NCBI GenBank assembly: GCA_030147305.1
Contig: JASLAE010000113.1
Location: forward strand, 1-19,595
Source: Cesiribacter sp.
Lineage (GTDB): Bacteria; Bacteroidota; Bacteroidia; Cytophagales; Cyclobacteriaceae
Reading direction: 5' to 3'
DNA length: 19,595 bases
Made by a program: the position numbers and the translations under genes. This document shows positions 8,116-16,192 of this stretch, in pieces (the first letter of the stretch is position 1; every line of letters begins with the position of its first letter). The notes below the pieces were generated by a model that did not search any database, was not told where the DNA came from, and saw nothing but the letters and a program-made list of their open reading frames with translations.

Positions 8116-9089
8116 TTCTTGCTGCGCAATTCAATTTCAAAAATCAGGGTGCTGTAGGGTGGTATGCTTAACACATTACCCGCTATGAACCCTTTTTCCT
8201 TAAATTCTTCCAGCTCATCCTGTGGGGCAACAAAAGCACCCCTTCTGCCATAGGCCAGCTCAGAGGGCAGAATAAACAAGGACTTTTCCCCTACTTTCAT
8301 CGTCTTGATGGCTTGCGTAAAGCCGCTTACCAGGCCGGTTTTATCCACAATTATTTCAAAGCCATCTCCACTCGTATTCTCGTCAAACACTTCTTTGTTC
8401 AGGTAATAGCCCTTATAATAAAGATTAACTGTATCGCCACTTACCACCTGATCGCCGGTTCCGGCAGTGAGCTCAATTTTACGCAGGCCATTGTCCAGTG
8501 AATCTGCAGTTTGATTTTCTGCCTGTAACCAGCTTTTTATAATTGCATCTTCTGCTTCCACAATTTCTTCCAGAAAATGGTAGACATCTACAATCTGGTA
8601 TTCCAGCACAATAATGGAGTTCTCGGCTATAGTTCCGTTATTGGTATACTTGCTATAAGCATAGGCCGAAGGCACATAATAGCGGTAGCTGCCACCTACT
8701 TTTACATTGTTGAGGCCAAAGTAGAGAGCATAGGGAAAGTAAGAATAGGCATTGTTAGTGGAATAGGCAATCCATACAGGCTTATCGGCCTCAGTAGTGG
8801 CAATTAGGGTGCCATCGAGCCGGCTTATCTTGTAATGCACCACTGCAATATCGCCCTGCTCTACCGGTTCTCCGCCAGCATCTTCCTGTAAAACTGTACG
8901 GTAAATGCCATTATTGTCTTTCTGGGCGTCAAGGCCATTCGTTTCCAGATAGGCAACAATTTCTTTATTCTGTTTTTCAAGCAGCTCCTGCCGGGCTTTG
9001 GCTTCGTCAACAGGCTCGTCTTTGCTGCAGGCGGGCGAAATAATCGCCATAAGGCCCAGGAGGCCCCATATTATCCAATTCTTTTTCAT
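8112..9089 (-). CDS. FKBP-type peptidyl-prolyl isomerase lipoprotein with two FKBP-like domains (FKBP2)
   Basis: Predicted outer-envelope lipoprotein: hydrophobic signal with cysteine at 21 (ISPAC), then an acidic, Lys-rich linker. Two FKBP-like domains follow. The first (about 60-170) keeps the fold pattern (GDIAVVHYKISRLDG ... LEYQIVDVY) but lacks the FD and GW signature residues, so it is probably not catalytic. The second (about 200-323) has VFDE at 234-237, the GFTQAI equivalent of the active-site GWDEGL (Trp replaced by Phe257), LAYG at 278-281 and IPPYSTLIFEIEL. About 20 extra residues (285-307) sit in the flap between LAYG and IPP. Such proteins catalyse proline isomerisation or chaperone exported proteins. 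Overlaps rdgB by four bases; a terminator lies just upstream, so its transcription depends on read-through or an unrecognised promoter. Confidence 0.88.
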   Translation of the reverse strand: MKKNWIIWGLLGLMAIISPACSKDEPVDEAKARQELLEKQNKEIVAYLETNGLDAQKDNNGIYRTVLQEDAGGEPVEQGDIAVVHYKISRLDGTLIATTEADKPVWIAYSTNNAYSYFPYALYFGLNNVKVGGSYRYYVPSAYAYSKYTNNGTIAENSIIVLEYQIVDVYHFLEEIVEAEDAIIKSWLQAENQTADSLDNGLRKIELTAGTGDQVVSGDTVNLYYKGYYLNKEVFDENTSGDGFEIIVDKTGLVSGFTQAIKTMKVGEKSLFILPSELAYGRRGAFVAPQDELEEFKEKGFIAGNVLSIPPYSTLIFEIELRSKK

Positions 9090-9106
9090 AAGCGAAACTA
9101 AAGATA

Positions 9107-9141
9107 CAAAAAATCCGGTGCAGCGTTTGCTGCACCGGATT
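9107..9141 (-). terminator. Intrinsic terminator between the two FKBP lipoprotein genes
   Basis: A perfect 13-pair stem, AATCCGGTGCAGC (9112-9124) with GCTGCACCGGATT (9129-9141), loop GTTT. On the minus strand it is followed by a T-rich run. It lies 18 bases after the stop of the upstream FKBP gene and would end or attenuate the nrnA-FKBP transcript. Confidence 0.9.
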
Positions 9142-9159
9142 AACGTTTAAGTATTAAGC

Positions 9160-10077
9160 TTATTTCTTTTTCACATCCAATACTTCCACATCAAACACCA
9201 GAATAGAGTTGGGTTTGATCACCTCGCTGCGCTGCTGCGGACCATAGGCAAGCGGTGAAGGAATGTACAGGGTTGCTTTGCTACCTTTAGGCAACTGCAG
9301 CAGCCCCTCGTCCCAGCCACGGATTACCTGACCCTGGCCAACAGGAAAGCTAAAAGGTTCGTTGCGGTCATAAGATGCATCGAATTGCTCGCCGCTAAGC
9401 AGTTTACCACGGTAATGCACAACAATGTTATCACCAGCCTCTGGCTTAGCGCCTTTACCCGGCTGGGTTACCTGAATACGTACACCCGAAGCAGTGGTAT
9501 CTGCTTTAATGCTTTGATCAGCCAGGTATTTATCGATGGTTTTGATATCAGCTAAAAGCTGCTCTTGTTGCTGACCGGCGGTTTCTGCCTGCATTTTCTG
9601 GAAGTATTCCATCTGCATCTGGCGGTAACCTTCTTCATTTGTGATGTCACTCACGCCAATGTTAAAGGTCAGGTTGCTGTTCTCATCAACGCCGGGAGGC
9701 ACTGGCACACCAGCAGTCTGCAGGTAAAAATCTTTGGCAGGTACAATAAATTGTACACTATCGCCCTTGTGCAGCATTTTGATCCCTTCGGCCATCTGAC
9801 CCTTCATGTTTTTGTCGCTTACAGGTATACCCATGGGCATGCCCTGCGCACGTGTATCGAACAATACAGAGTCATTGGCTGTGGTGGCCAGCATTTGCAT
9901 AACCAGCCAGCTGGCTGTATCAGGAGCAGTCTCTTCGCCTAACTCAATAAATTTGTATTGCAGGCCGCTTTCACGGGTTTTCAGTTCGCCTACTTCTCTT
10001 TCTTTGTTGCCGTTGCAGGCAGTTGCGAGGCCAATAACTGCTAGCAGCAGCCCGGCCATAAGGGAGGATTTGTACAT
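9160..10077 (-). CDS. FKBP-type peptidyl-prolyl isomerase lipoprotein (FKBP1)
   Basis: Predicted lipoprotein, lipobox LATAC with cysteine 21. Residues about 38-147 form a divergent FKBP-like domain (LFDTR ... IKMLHKGDSVQFIVP ... LTFNIGVSDI), a Gln/Met-rich helical segment spans about 150-190, and a canonical FKBP domain occupies about 198-303. The second domain has nearly all active-site signatures: VVHYRGKLLSG at 219-229, FDASYDRNEPFSF at 232-244, VIRGWDEGL at 251-259 with Trp255, and LAYG at 276-279. It therefore should be an active peptidyl-prolyl cis-trans isomerase facing the periplasm. The architecture resembles Mip/FkpA-type proteins, with the helical segment as possible dimerisation arm, though here a degenerate FKBP domain precedes it. 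Starts three bases after the nrnA stop; a 13-pair terminator follows. Confidence 0.93.
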   Translation of the reverse strand: MYKSSLMAGLLLAVIGLATACNGNKEREVGELKTRESGLQYKFIELGEETAPDTASWLVMQMLATTANDSVLFDTRAQGMPMGIPVSDKNMKGQMAEGIKMLHKGDSVQFIVPAKDFYLQTAGVPVPPGVDENSNLTFNIGVSDITNEEGYRQMQMEYFQKMQAETAGQQQEQLLADIKTIDKYLADQSIKADTTASGVRIQVTQPGKGAKPEAGDNIVVHYRGKLLSGEQFDASYDRNEPFSFPVGQGQVIRGWDEGLLQLPKGSKATLYIPSPLAYGPQQRSEVIKPNSILVFDVEVLDVKKK

Positions 10078-10080
10078 TGT

Positions 10081-11112
10081 TTATTCGTAAATTAAAATCT
10101 TGGCTTGTAGTTGTTCTTTGTATTGGGGCAGGAGCTCCACAAATTTTTTCACTGTCTCATCCAGTGACAGGTAGGAAACACCGCCGGCTGCATTTTTGTG
10201 CCCGCCGCCTTCGAAATGTGCCCGGGCAAAGCTGTTTACCGAAAAGTCGCCAATAGAACGGAAGGATATTTTGATAACTTCTGACCTGTCTACCAGTAAC
10301 GCTGCCATCACCACTCCTTGTATAGAAAGGGCATAATTTACCAATCCCTCGGTATCGCCCGTTTTAGAATGGTAGTTTTGCAGTTCTTCAGGAGAGATGG
10401 CAATATAAGCAGTATTGTACTCGGGAAGCACCTGCAGTTTTTCACTCAGGACAAAGCCCAGAAAACGCAGTCGTTCCAGGGTATTATTATCATAAATAAG
10501 CTTGCTTACCTTATGCACATTGGCACCCAGCTTGATAAGCTCGCCCACCACTTCGTGAGTGAGCGCTGTGGTGCTGGGGTGTTTAAAAGAGCCTGTGTCC
10601 GTCATGATGCCGGCGTAAAGCGCATCGGCCATTTCAGGATCTACCATGCTTTTATCGCCTAACTCAACGATAAGCTGAAATACCATCTCAGCCGTAGAGG
10701 ATGCTTCTATGTTCCAGAAAAAATATTTGGCAAAATCTTCCGGCTCCAGGTGATGGTCGATGAGCACCTTCTCGGCAGGTGATTGGCGCACCAGCTCACC
10801 TAATTCGTTAATGCGGGCAAGGGAGGAGAAATCAAGGCAGCAGATAAGCTCGGCATCGGCTACCAGCGCAGCAGCCCGTTCCTGATTACCTTCTTCAAAG
10901 ATAATGACCTCGTCATTCCCTTTCATCCAGGCTAAAAAAACCGGATAATCGGTCGGCGTGATTACTGAAACCTGATGTCCCTTCTTCTTCAGGTATCCGG
11001 CCAGCCCCAATGACGAACCCAAAGCATCGGCGTCGGGCTTTTGGTGTGTAGTAATGACCACCCGCCGCGGCCGGCTGAGGGCATCCCTAAATGCATGTAT
11101 AGCTTGCTGCAT
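10081..11112 (-). CDS. nrnA: DHH/DHHA1 phosphoesterase, NrnA-like (nano-RNA / pAp phosphatase)
   Basis: Metal-dependent phosphoesterase of the DHH family, best matched to NrnA, which degrades 2-5 nt RNA fragments and dephosphorylates pAp. The 343 residues fit (NrnA about 310-345). Motifs in order: THQKPDADALGSS at 22-34 (metal ligands), CLDFSS at 92-97, IDHH at 118-121 (the family signature), TDTGSF at 171-176, and the DHHA1 substrate motif GGGHKNAAGG at 302-311. The first gene of the minus-strand cluster, with FKBP1 three bases downstream. No ideal -7 box was found upstream. Cyclic-di-AMP phosphodiesterases of the GdpP type are ruled out because there are no membrane, PAS or GGDEF regions; RecJ is longer. 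Confidence 0.93.
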   Translation of the reverse strand: MQQAIHAFRDALSRPRRVVITTHQKPDADALGSSLGLAGYLKKKGHQVSVITPTDYPVFLAWMKGNDEVIIFEEGNQERAAALVADAELICCLDFSSLARINELGELVRQSPAEKVLIDHHLEPEDFAKYFFWNIEASSTAEMVFQLIVELGDKSMVDPEMADALYAGIMTDTGSFKHPSTTALTHEVVGELIKLGANVHKVSKLIYDNNTLERLRFLGFVLSEKLQVLPEYNTAYIAISPEELQNYHSKTGDTEGLVNYALSIQGVVMAALLVDRSEVIKISFRSIGDFSVNSFARAHFEGGGHKNAAGGVSYLSLDETVKKFVELLPQYKEQLQAKILIYE

Positions 11113-11504
11113 GAATGGGCAGAATACGTCAGCCTTCTCTACTGATCAGATAAGCTGCAAAACTGCATATATTTTGGCGGAAAACAAAATTGCCTTTCAC
11201 AGGCAAATACACTGGCATACACATCTATATATAATCGTGCAGCCAGCTCTAGTACAGCCCTACAGGTCGCTAAGCAGCAACTGCGCTTCCTGTTAAAACT
11301 ATTCTAGACAGGCTGCTGGATAGCAGGTAAAAGCTGCTGGGTAAAACAATTTAAAAATCCAGGTAATAACAGCAACCAGCCACTGGCTCACAACTTACAG
11401 AAACAGCCAGGTTCTGACAAACCTTTGAAATCAATCACTTTTTTAAAAGAAACTCTTATTTTTGCGGGCATTATTAACGAACCCGAATTAAAAAAACATA
11501 ACTC
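11113..11504. other. Divergent intergenic region between nrnA and ndk (392 bp)
   Basis: No gene seen. It holds the ndk promoter near its right end, a hairpin TTGCCT(11190-11195)/AGGCAA(11201-11206) whose minus-strand side runs into TTTTGTTTT, an imperfect direct repeat of GCTGCTGG followed by GTAAAA (about 11310-11345), and a small inverted repeat AGCCA-C-TGGCT at 11378-11388. No exact -7 box facing nrnA was found. Confidence 0.6.
11457..11464 (+). promoter_or_regulatory. Promoter -7 box of ndk
   Basis: TATTTTTG is an exact TAnnTTTG match, 40 bases before the ndk ATG. A T-run (11439-11444) precedes it, and a TTTG at 11424-11427 is too far (29-base gap) to be the -33 element. The expected leader is about 34 bases. 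Confidence 0.65.
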
Positions 11505-11924
11505 ATGGCTGGAAACAGAACCTTTACTATGATTAAGCCGGATGCAGTAGCAGACGGTAACACTGGTGCAATTTTAAAGATGATTGAAGAAGCAGGCTTT
11601 AGAATTGTTGCCATGAAACTCACCAAGCTCTCTGAGGAGCGTGCCGGCCAGTTTTACGAAGTACACCAGGCCCGTCCTTTCTACAACGACCTGAAGCGTT
11701 ATATGTCTGGTGGCCAGCTGGTGGCTGCAGTACTGGAAAAAGACAATGCCGTTGCAGACTTTCGCAAGCTGATCGGCGCCACGAACCCGGCTCAGGCAGA
11801 AGAGGGCACCATCCGCAAGAAGTTTGCAAAATCAATTGAGGCCAATGCCGTTCATGGTTCCGACTCTGACGAGAACGCCCAGATCGAAGGCAGCTTCTTC
11901 TTTGCGCGTACGGAAATGTTTTAA
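11505..11924 (+). CDS. ndk: Nucleoside diphosphate kinase
   Basis: Transfers the gamma phosphate from ATP to other (deoxy)nucleoside diphosphates through a phosphohistidine, balancing NTP and dNTP pools. The 139 residues are the usual length. [10 protein letters not shown] at 6-15 contains the conserved Lys11, and NAVHGSDS at 114-121 carries the active-site His117, followed by the typical [11 protein letters not shown]. It starts at an ATG without a Shine-Dalgarno, 40 bases past an exact -7 box, and stands alone: nrnA is divergent on the left, and a strong bidirectional terminator separates it from the convergent gene on the right. No anomalies. Confidence 0.98.
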   Translation: MAGNRTFTMIKPDAVADGNTGAILKMIEEAGFRIVAMKLTKLSEERAGQFYEVHQARPFYNDLKRYMSGGQLVAAVLEKDNAVADFRKLIGATNPAQAEEGTIRKKFAKSIEANAVHGSDSDENAQIEGSFFFARTEMF

Positions 11925-11946
11925 TCAGCACCAGCTGTAAAGACAT

Positions 11947-11982
11947 AAAAAAAGAGCCTGCGTCGCCGTAGGCTCTTTTTTT
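11947..11982. terminator. Bidirectional terminator between ndk and the flippase-domain gene
   Basis: GAGCCTGCG (11954-11962) pairs with CGTAGGCTC (11967-11975; one G-T pair) around TCGC, flanked by seven A residues and seven T residues. It begins 22 bases after the ndk stop. The symmetric A/T flanks would allow it to work for the convergent gene ending at 12132 too. Confidence 0.92.
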
Positions 11983-12131
11983 ATTTTTAGATAATGATTT
12001 TGAAAAAGCGAATTAGCATGTGCTGAATGTGATCAGGTAAATCTTCATTCACTGAATTAAACTCCACGCCACCTAAGTGTCCAGTTTATATACGCCATCT
12101 TTAGCAGCCCAGCGCGTCAGAATTAATACCC

Positions 12132-13199
12132 CTACACTTCCTCTATTGGTTTTTTGGTTAGGAAAATGCGCTGCAGCCAGCGGGGCAGTACCAGGGCGCC
12201 AATGATCAGGTATGGGTAATAGGTGACCATCCGCCACATAATGCTCGCAATCAGGGTATAGTCCAGCAGGAAAATGCTGAAGAATTGCGGGAAAAAAAAG
12301 TCGGCCACACCGGCACTGCCAGGTGTGGGTGAAACCAGCATGGTGATCCACATCACGATCTGTCGCCCAAAAATAAGCATGTGCTGGTCAAAGCTCAGGC
12401 CTGCAAAAGCTCCAATAACAGCATTCAGGGTAAAATAACGGGCAATCCACACAAAAAGGGTTGCCACACTGATTTTAATCCAGTACTCCCAGCCCTTGCC
12501 CTGCAGCTGCCGCGATGCCATTACAATTTCATTGCCCCGGTTAACTGCACCGTGCCGCCATCTTTTTAGAAAACCAATCGAGGTGGCTTTAATCAGCAGC
12601 CATTTAAATGCCCGGGGCTTTCCGAACAGAGCAAAGCCCATTATAAAAGTATAGAGGGCAATAAGCGTATAACTAATGTAGAAAAGCACTTCCATGCTTC
12701 CACCAAATTGCAGGTTTGCCGCCTCAATAGCCGGAAATGCCTGTCCATTCGATAAAATAATGGCAATGGGGGCTGCTAAAACAAAAAACATATTATCCAG
12801 AATGGCCGTGAGCATGGCATACGCGAGTGCCTGCCCCAGCTTGATGCCCTCCTTCCAGAGAATAAAAATAGCAACGGCCGTGCCACCCACGACTGAGGGT
12901 GTAACGGCAGAGGCAAACTCCCACAGAATAATAACATAGATGCTGCTCATCCAGCTGAGCTGCTTACCTGTAAGCACACGAATGCGGTAAATATAGCCGG
13001 CATCACGGCAAAGGATGATCAACAATGCCAGTAAGAGTGACCAGCCGCCTGCATCGGATATCAGCAACAGCTTGTCGGCCGTGAGTTCATCGTCCGTGAG
13101 CATCATGGCAATGACGATCCCGAGACCCAGCAGCACCGGGATCCACACTTTGCGTGGATTAAGTGTTTTTAAGACCTTCTGGCTTTCTGCTGAATCCAT
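12132..13199 (-). CDS. Lysylphosphatidylglycerol synthase TM-region (MprF/UPF0104 flippase-like) membrane protein
   Basis: Polytopic inner-membrane protein of 355 residues resembling the N-terminal flippase part of MprF (COG0392), without the cytoplasmic aminoacyl-transferase domain. Hydrophobic segments can be seen at about 18-34, 52-66, 84-115, 126-150, 170-193, 243-265, 276-291 and 303-340. Family-like motifs are TPSVVGGTAVAIFILWKEG at 100-118 and SPTPGSAGVADFFFP at 290-304. Members move or flip lipids, but the substrate here cannot be inferred. Its ATG directly follows the scpA stop (TAAATG), so the two are probably translated from one message; a functional link is not implied. No own terminator, but the 11947-11982 hairpin is bidirectional. 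Confidence 0.85.
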   Translation of the reverse strand: MDSAESQKVLKTLNPRKVWIPVLLGLGIVIAMMLTDDELTADKLLLISDAGGWSLLLALLIILCRDAGYIYRIRVLTGKQLSWMSSIYVIILWEFASAVTPSVVGGTAVAIFILWKEGIKLGQALAYAMLTAILDNMFFVLAAPIAIILSNGQAFPAIEAANLQFGGSMEVLFYISYTLIALYTFIMGFALFGKPRAFKWLLIKATSIGFLKRWRHGAVNRGNEIVMASRQLQGKGWEYWIKISVATLFVWIARYFTLNAVIGAFAGLSFDQHMLIFGRQIVMWITMLVSPTPGSAGVADFFFPQFFSIFLLDYTLIASIMWRMVTYYPYLIIGALVLPRWLQRIFLTKKPIEEV

Positions 13200-13973
13200 T
13201 TAGCTGCTGGCACTGGTTGCAGGCGCTCCGGTAGCCGGTAGCCCTGATTTAAAAATCCAGAAATTATTAAAGCCTTCTCCAAGCTGCACACTTACCTCGT
13301 TAAGTTGCAACAGCTCCAGAATGGCCAGGAAATTATAGATAACCGTAATTTTTTCCGGTTTTGCGCTGATAATTTCTGAAAAAGAAAGCTTCTGGTGCGC
13401 ATCCATTAAGTTCAGGAGGTAAGCCTTTTGCCCGCCAATGGTGTAAGGATAGGGCACTATCTGGTGTACAGGCTGCTGGCCGGCCGTGTCATAGCGGCGC
13501 ATTACCCGCTGAAATACCTGCATAAGCTTATACAAATCCAGCTGCTGAAGTTCCATTTCGGCATCCTGCAGACTGGCCAGTTGCTCCCACTCCTGTGCCA
13601 CATTACCCCGCCGCTCTTTTAGCTGCTGCTGTAATTCCATGTCAGCGAGCTGCTGCACAACAGATTTATACTTTTTATACTCCAGCAGGTGACGCACCAG
13701 TTCCTCACGGGGGTCTATCTCCTGTCCTTCTTCATTGAGCTGAGGCCTGGGTAATAACATTTTTGCTTTTATCCGCATTAAAGTAGCTGCTACGAGCATA
13801 AACTCACTACCTACTTCAATGTTCAAGGATTCGAGCTGACGCATATACGCCAGAAAGTCGCGGGTTATCTTGGCAATGGGTATATCGTGGATGTCTAATT
13901 CATCCCGTTCTATAAAAAAAAGTAACAGGTCAAAGGGACCTTCAAACAGTGGTAACTTTATTTCGAAACTCAA
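13200..13973 (-). CDS. scpA: Segregation and condensation protein A (TTG start)
   Basis: Kleisin subunit of the SMC-ScpA-ScpB condensin that organises and segregates the chromosome. The N-terminal part that binds the SMC neck contains FEIKLPLFEGPFDLLLFFI and IPIAKITRDFL, followed by FMLVAATLMRIKAKMLLPRP; the C-terminal winged helix lies at about 197-237 (LSFSEIISAKPEKITVIYNFLAILELLQL) in 257-residue numbering. There is no ATG near the expected start. Two in-frame TTG codons are available, at 13982 and 13973; I choose 13973 because it gives MSFEIKLPLF, the length I expect for Bacteroidetes ScpA. Adjacent downstream is the flippase-domain gene with no spacing. No scpB in the window; the two are often separate in this phylum. 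Confidence 0.93.
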   Translation of the reverse strand: MSFEIKLPLFEGPFDLLLFFIERDELDIHDIPIAKITRDFLAYMRQLESLNIEVGSEFMLVAATLMRIKAKMLLPRPQLNEEGQEIDPREELVRHLLEYKKYKSVVQQLADMELQQQLKERRGNVAQEWEQLASLQDAEMELQQLDLYKLMQVFQRVMRRYDTAGQQPVHQIVPYPYTIGGQKAYLLNLMDAHQKLSFSEIISAKPEKITVIYNFLAILELLQLNEVSVQLGEGFNNFWIFKSGLPATGAPATSASS

Positions 13974-14218
13974 CGGCGGCAAAATCTGAATCTTAAAAAT
14001 AGACAGAATTACGGATATTTCTTCCGAAAAGGTTTATTTTAATAGGTTCGTCAGAAACCACCAGACTTTTTTTTAACCTTTTTGATAAACTGCTAATGGG
14101 GTTTCTTTACCTTATGGCATCTTTCTTGATGTTGTAACGCTGATACTGAACCCTGAATGAACTGCTGCGACCCGTAATTGTAGAGGTGTGTCTGCTGCGT
14201 TCTTTCACAAACTTTTGT

Positions 14219-14226
14219 TAAATTTG
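14219..14226 (+). promoter_or_regulatory. dxs: Promoter -7 box of dxs
   Basis: TAAATTTG is an exact TAnnTTTG match, 30 bases before ATG 14256. GTTCTTTC lies 12 bases before it, the same arrangement as at the 6170-6177 promoter. The box covers the first base of an upstream in-frame GTG (14226), which rules out that GTG as start if this promoter is used. Confidence 0.6.
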
Positions 14227-14255
14227 TGCGTTCTAATATTTTACAAAACAGGGAC

Positions 14256-16184
14256 ATGCTGATAAAACCAGGAGATTTGCTGGCCGCCATAGACGCTCCA
14301 GCCGACCTGCGCAAGCTAGATCAGAAACATCTGGTACAACTGAGTGCAGAACTACGGCAGTTTATTATCGACAATGTATCGGTATATGGTGGGCATTTCG
14401 GGGCCAGCCTGGGTGTGGTAGAGCTAACTGTAGCCTTGCATTATGCCTTTAACACTCCCTACGACCAGCTGGTTTGGGATGTGGGCCACCAGGCCTACGG
14501 ACATAAGATATTAACAGGCCGTCGCGATAACTTCCATACCAACCGCAAATACGGCGGACTCTCCGGCTTCCCCAAAAGAAAAGAAAGTCCCTATGATACT
14601 TTCGGCGTAGGCCACAGTTCCACTTCTATCTCTGCTGCCCTGGGCATGGCCATTGCTTCTCATTATAAAAATGAAGGCGATCGCCAGCACATTGCCGTTA
14701 TTGGCGATGGTGCCATGACGGGCGGTATGGCTTTTGAAGCCATGAACCACGCCGGTGTAGCCAATTCTAACCTGCTGATCGTGCTCAACGACAATTGCAT
14801 GAGCATAGACCCCAATGTGGGCGCCCTTAAAGATTACCTGACCGATATTACCACCAGCCATACCTACAACAAGGCCAAGGAAGAAGTCTGGAAGCTGCTG
14901 GGCAAGTTCAGCAAGTTTGGTACCTCGGCTCAGGATATTGTAAGCAAGGTGGAAACAAGCATTAAATCGTTTCTGCTGCAGCACAGCAATATGTTCGAGA
15001 GCCTTAACCTGCGCTATTTTGGCCCGGTAGATGGACACGACGTAGACCACCTGGTGCATATATTCAAGGACATGAAGAACATTCCGGGTCCTAAAATACT
15101 GCACTGCATTACCACCAAAGGCAAAGGCTATGCCCTGGCAGAAAAAGACCAGACCAAATGGCATGCCCCCGGCACCTTCGATAAAATTACCGGCGAAATT
15201 TATAAGAAAGTTCACGACCTGCCTCAGCCCCCTAAATACCAGGATGTGTTTGGGCATACCATGGTAGAACTGGCCGAGCAGAATCCCAAAGTCATGGGCA
15301 TTACCCCGGCCATGCCATCAGGCTCCAGCCTTAATATTATGATGAAAGCCATGCCCGAGCGTGCCTTTGATGTAGGCATAGCCGAGCAGCATGCCGTTAC
15401 TTTCTCGGCAGGGCTGGCAACCCAGGGGCTGGTACCCTTTTGCAATATCTACAGCACGTTTATGCAGCGTGCCTACGACCAGGTGGTGCATGATGTCTGT
15501 ATCCAGAACCTGCACGTGGTATTTTGCCTGGACCGTGCCGGTTTTGCCGGTGCCGATGGCCCTACGCATCACGGTGCTTACGACATCGCCTACATGCGCT
15601 GTATCCCAAACATAGTAATTGCCTCTCCCATGAACGAAGAAGAGCTGCGCAACATGATGTACAGCGCGCAGCTACCGCGCGAAGGAGCTTACTGCATTCG
15701 CTATCCACGTGGCCAGGGCGTTATGGCTAACTGGAAAACTCCTTTCCGGGAAATTAAAGATGGCAAAGGGCGAATTGTTACAGAGGGCGAAGAGGTGGCC
15801 ATTCTTACCATTGGCCATATCGGCAACTACGCGGTAGAGGCTTGTCAGCTGCTGGAAGCTGAAGGGCTGCAGCCAGCCCATTACGACATGCGCTTTGCCA
15901 AGCCGCTGGACGAAGCTCTGTTACACCAAATCTTCAGAAAGTTCAACAAAGTGATTACGGTTGAAGATGGCTGCCTTATGGGCGGTTTTGGTAGTGCCGT
16001 TGCCGAATGGATGCTTGACCAGGGCTATAGTGCCCGTCTGAAGCGCCTGGGTATTCCTGATAAGATTGTAGAACATGGTGAGCAGCTGGAGCTGCACCGC
16101 GAGTGTGGGTTCGATCCTGAGGGCATTGCAGAAGCCGTTCGCGAATTGGCTACTGTTTCTGATAAAGCCATAAGCATCGTTTAA
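14256..16184 (+). CDS. dxs: 1-deoxy-D-xylulose-5-phosphate synthase
   Basis: Thiamine-diphosphate enzyme that condenses pyruvate with glyceraldehyde 3-phosphate to DXP, the first step of the MEP isoprenoid pathway (also feeding thiamine and pyridoxal). 643 residues from ATG 14256, normal for the family. Motifs: YGGHFGASLGVVELTVALHY near 44-63, GVGHSSTSISAALG at 117-130, the TPP-binding GDGAMTGG at 150-157 with LNDN at 177-180, YFGPVDGHD at 254-262, the catalytic AEQHAVTF at 376-383 (Glu377), and DRAGFAGADGPTHHG at 426-440, then the C-terminal transketolase domain. An upstream in-frame GTG (14226) would add ten residues but overlaps the promoter box. An alpha/beta hydrolase gene follows after eight bases. 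Confidence 0.97.
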   Translation: MLIKPGDLLAAIDAPADLRKLDQKHLVQLSAELRQFIIDNVSVYGGHFGASLGVVELTVALHYAFNTPYDQLVWDVGHQAYGHKILTGRRDNFHTNRKYGGLSGFPKRKESPYDTFGVGHSSTSISAALGMAIASHYKNEGDRQHIAVIGDGAMTGGMAFEAMNHAGVANSNLLIVLNDNCMSIDPNVGALKDYLTDITTSHTYNKAKEEVWKLLGKFSKFGTSAQDIVSKVETSIKSFLLQHSNMFESLNLRYFGPVDGHDVDHLVHIFKDMKNIPGPKILHCITTKGKGYALAEKDQTKWHAPGTFDKITGEIYKKVHDLPQPPKYQDVFGHTMVELAEQNPKVMGITPAMPSGSSLNIMMKAMPERAFDVGIAEQHAVTFSAGLATQGLVPFCNIYSTFMQRAYDQVVHDVCIQNLHVVFCLDRAGFAGADGPTHHGAYDIAYMRCIPNIVIASPMNEEELRNMMYSAQLPREGAYCIRYPRGQGVMANWKTPFREIKDGKGRIVTEGEEVAILTIGHIGNYAVEACQLLEAEGLQPAHYDMRFAKPLDEALLHQIFRKFNKVITVEDGCLMGGFGSAVAEWMLDQGYSARLKRLGIPDKIVEHGEQLELHRECGFDPEGIAEAVRELATVSDKAISIV

Positions 16185-16192
16185 AAGCTTTC

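Noticed and set aside
9099..9106. TATCTTTA as promoter of FKBP2
   Set aside because: One base off the -7 consensus, its expected -33 region falls inside the terminator stem, and it is only nine bases before the ATG.
14511..15257. Long open frame (248 codons) antisense to dxs
   Set aside because: It lies wholly inside the well-supported dxs gene and has no recognisable motif; a shadow of dxs codon use.
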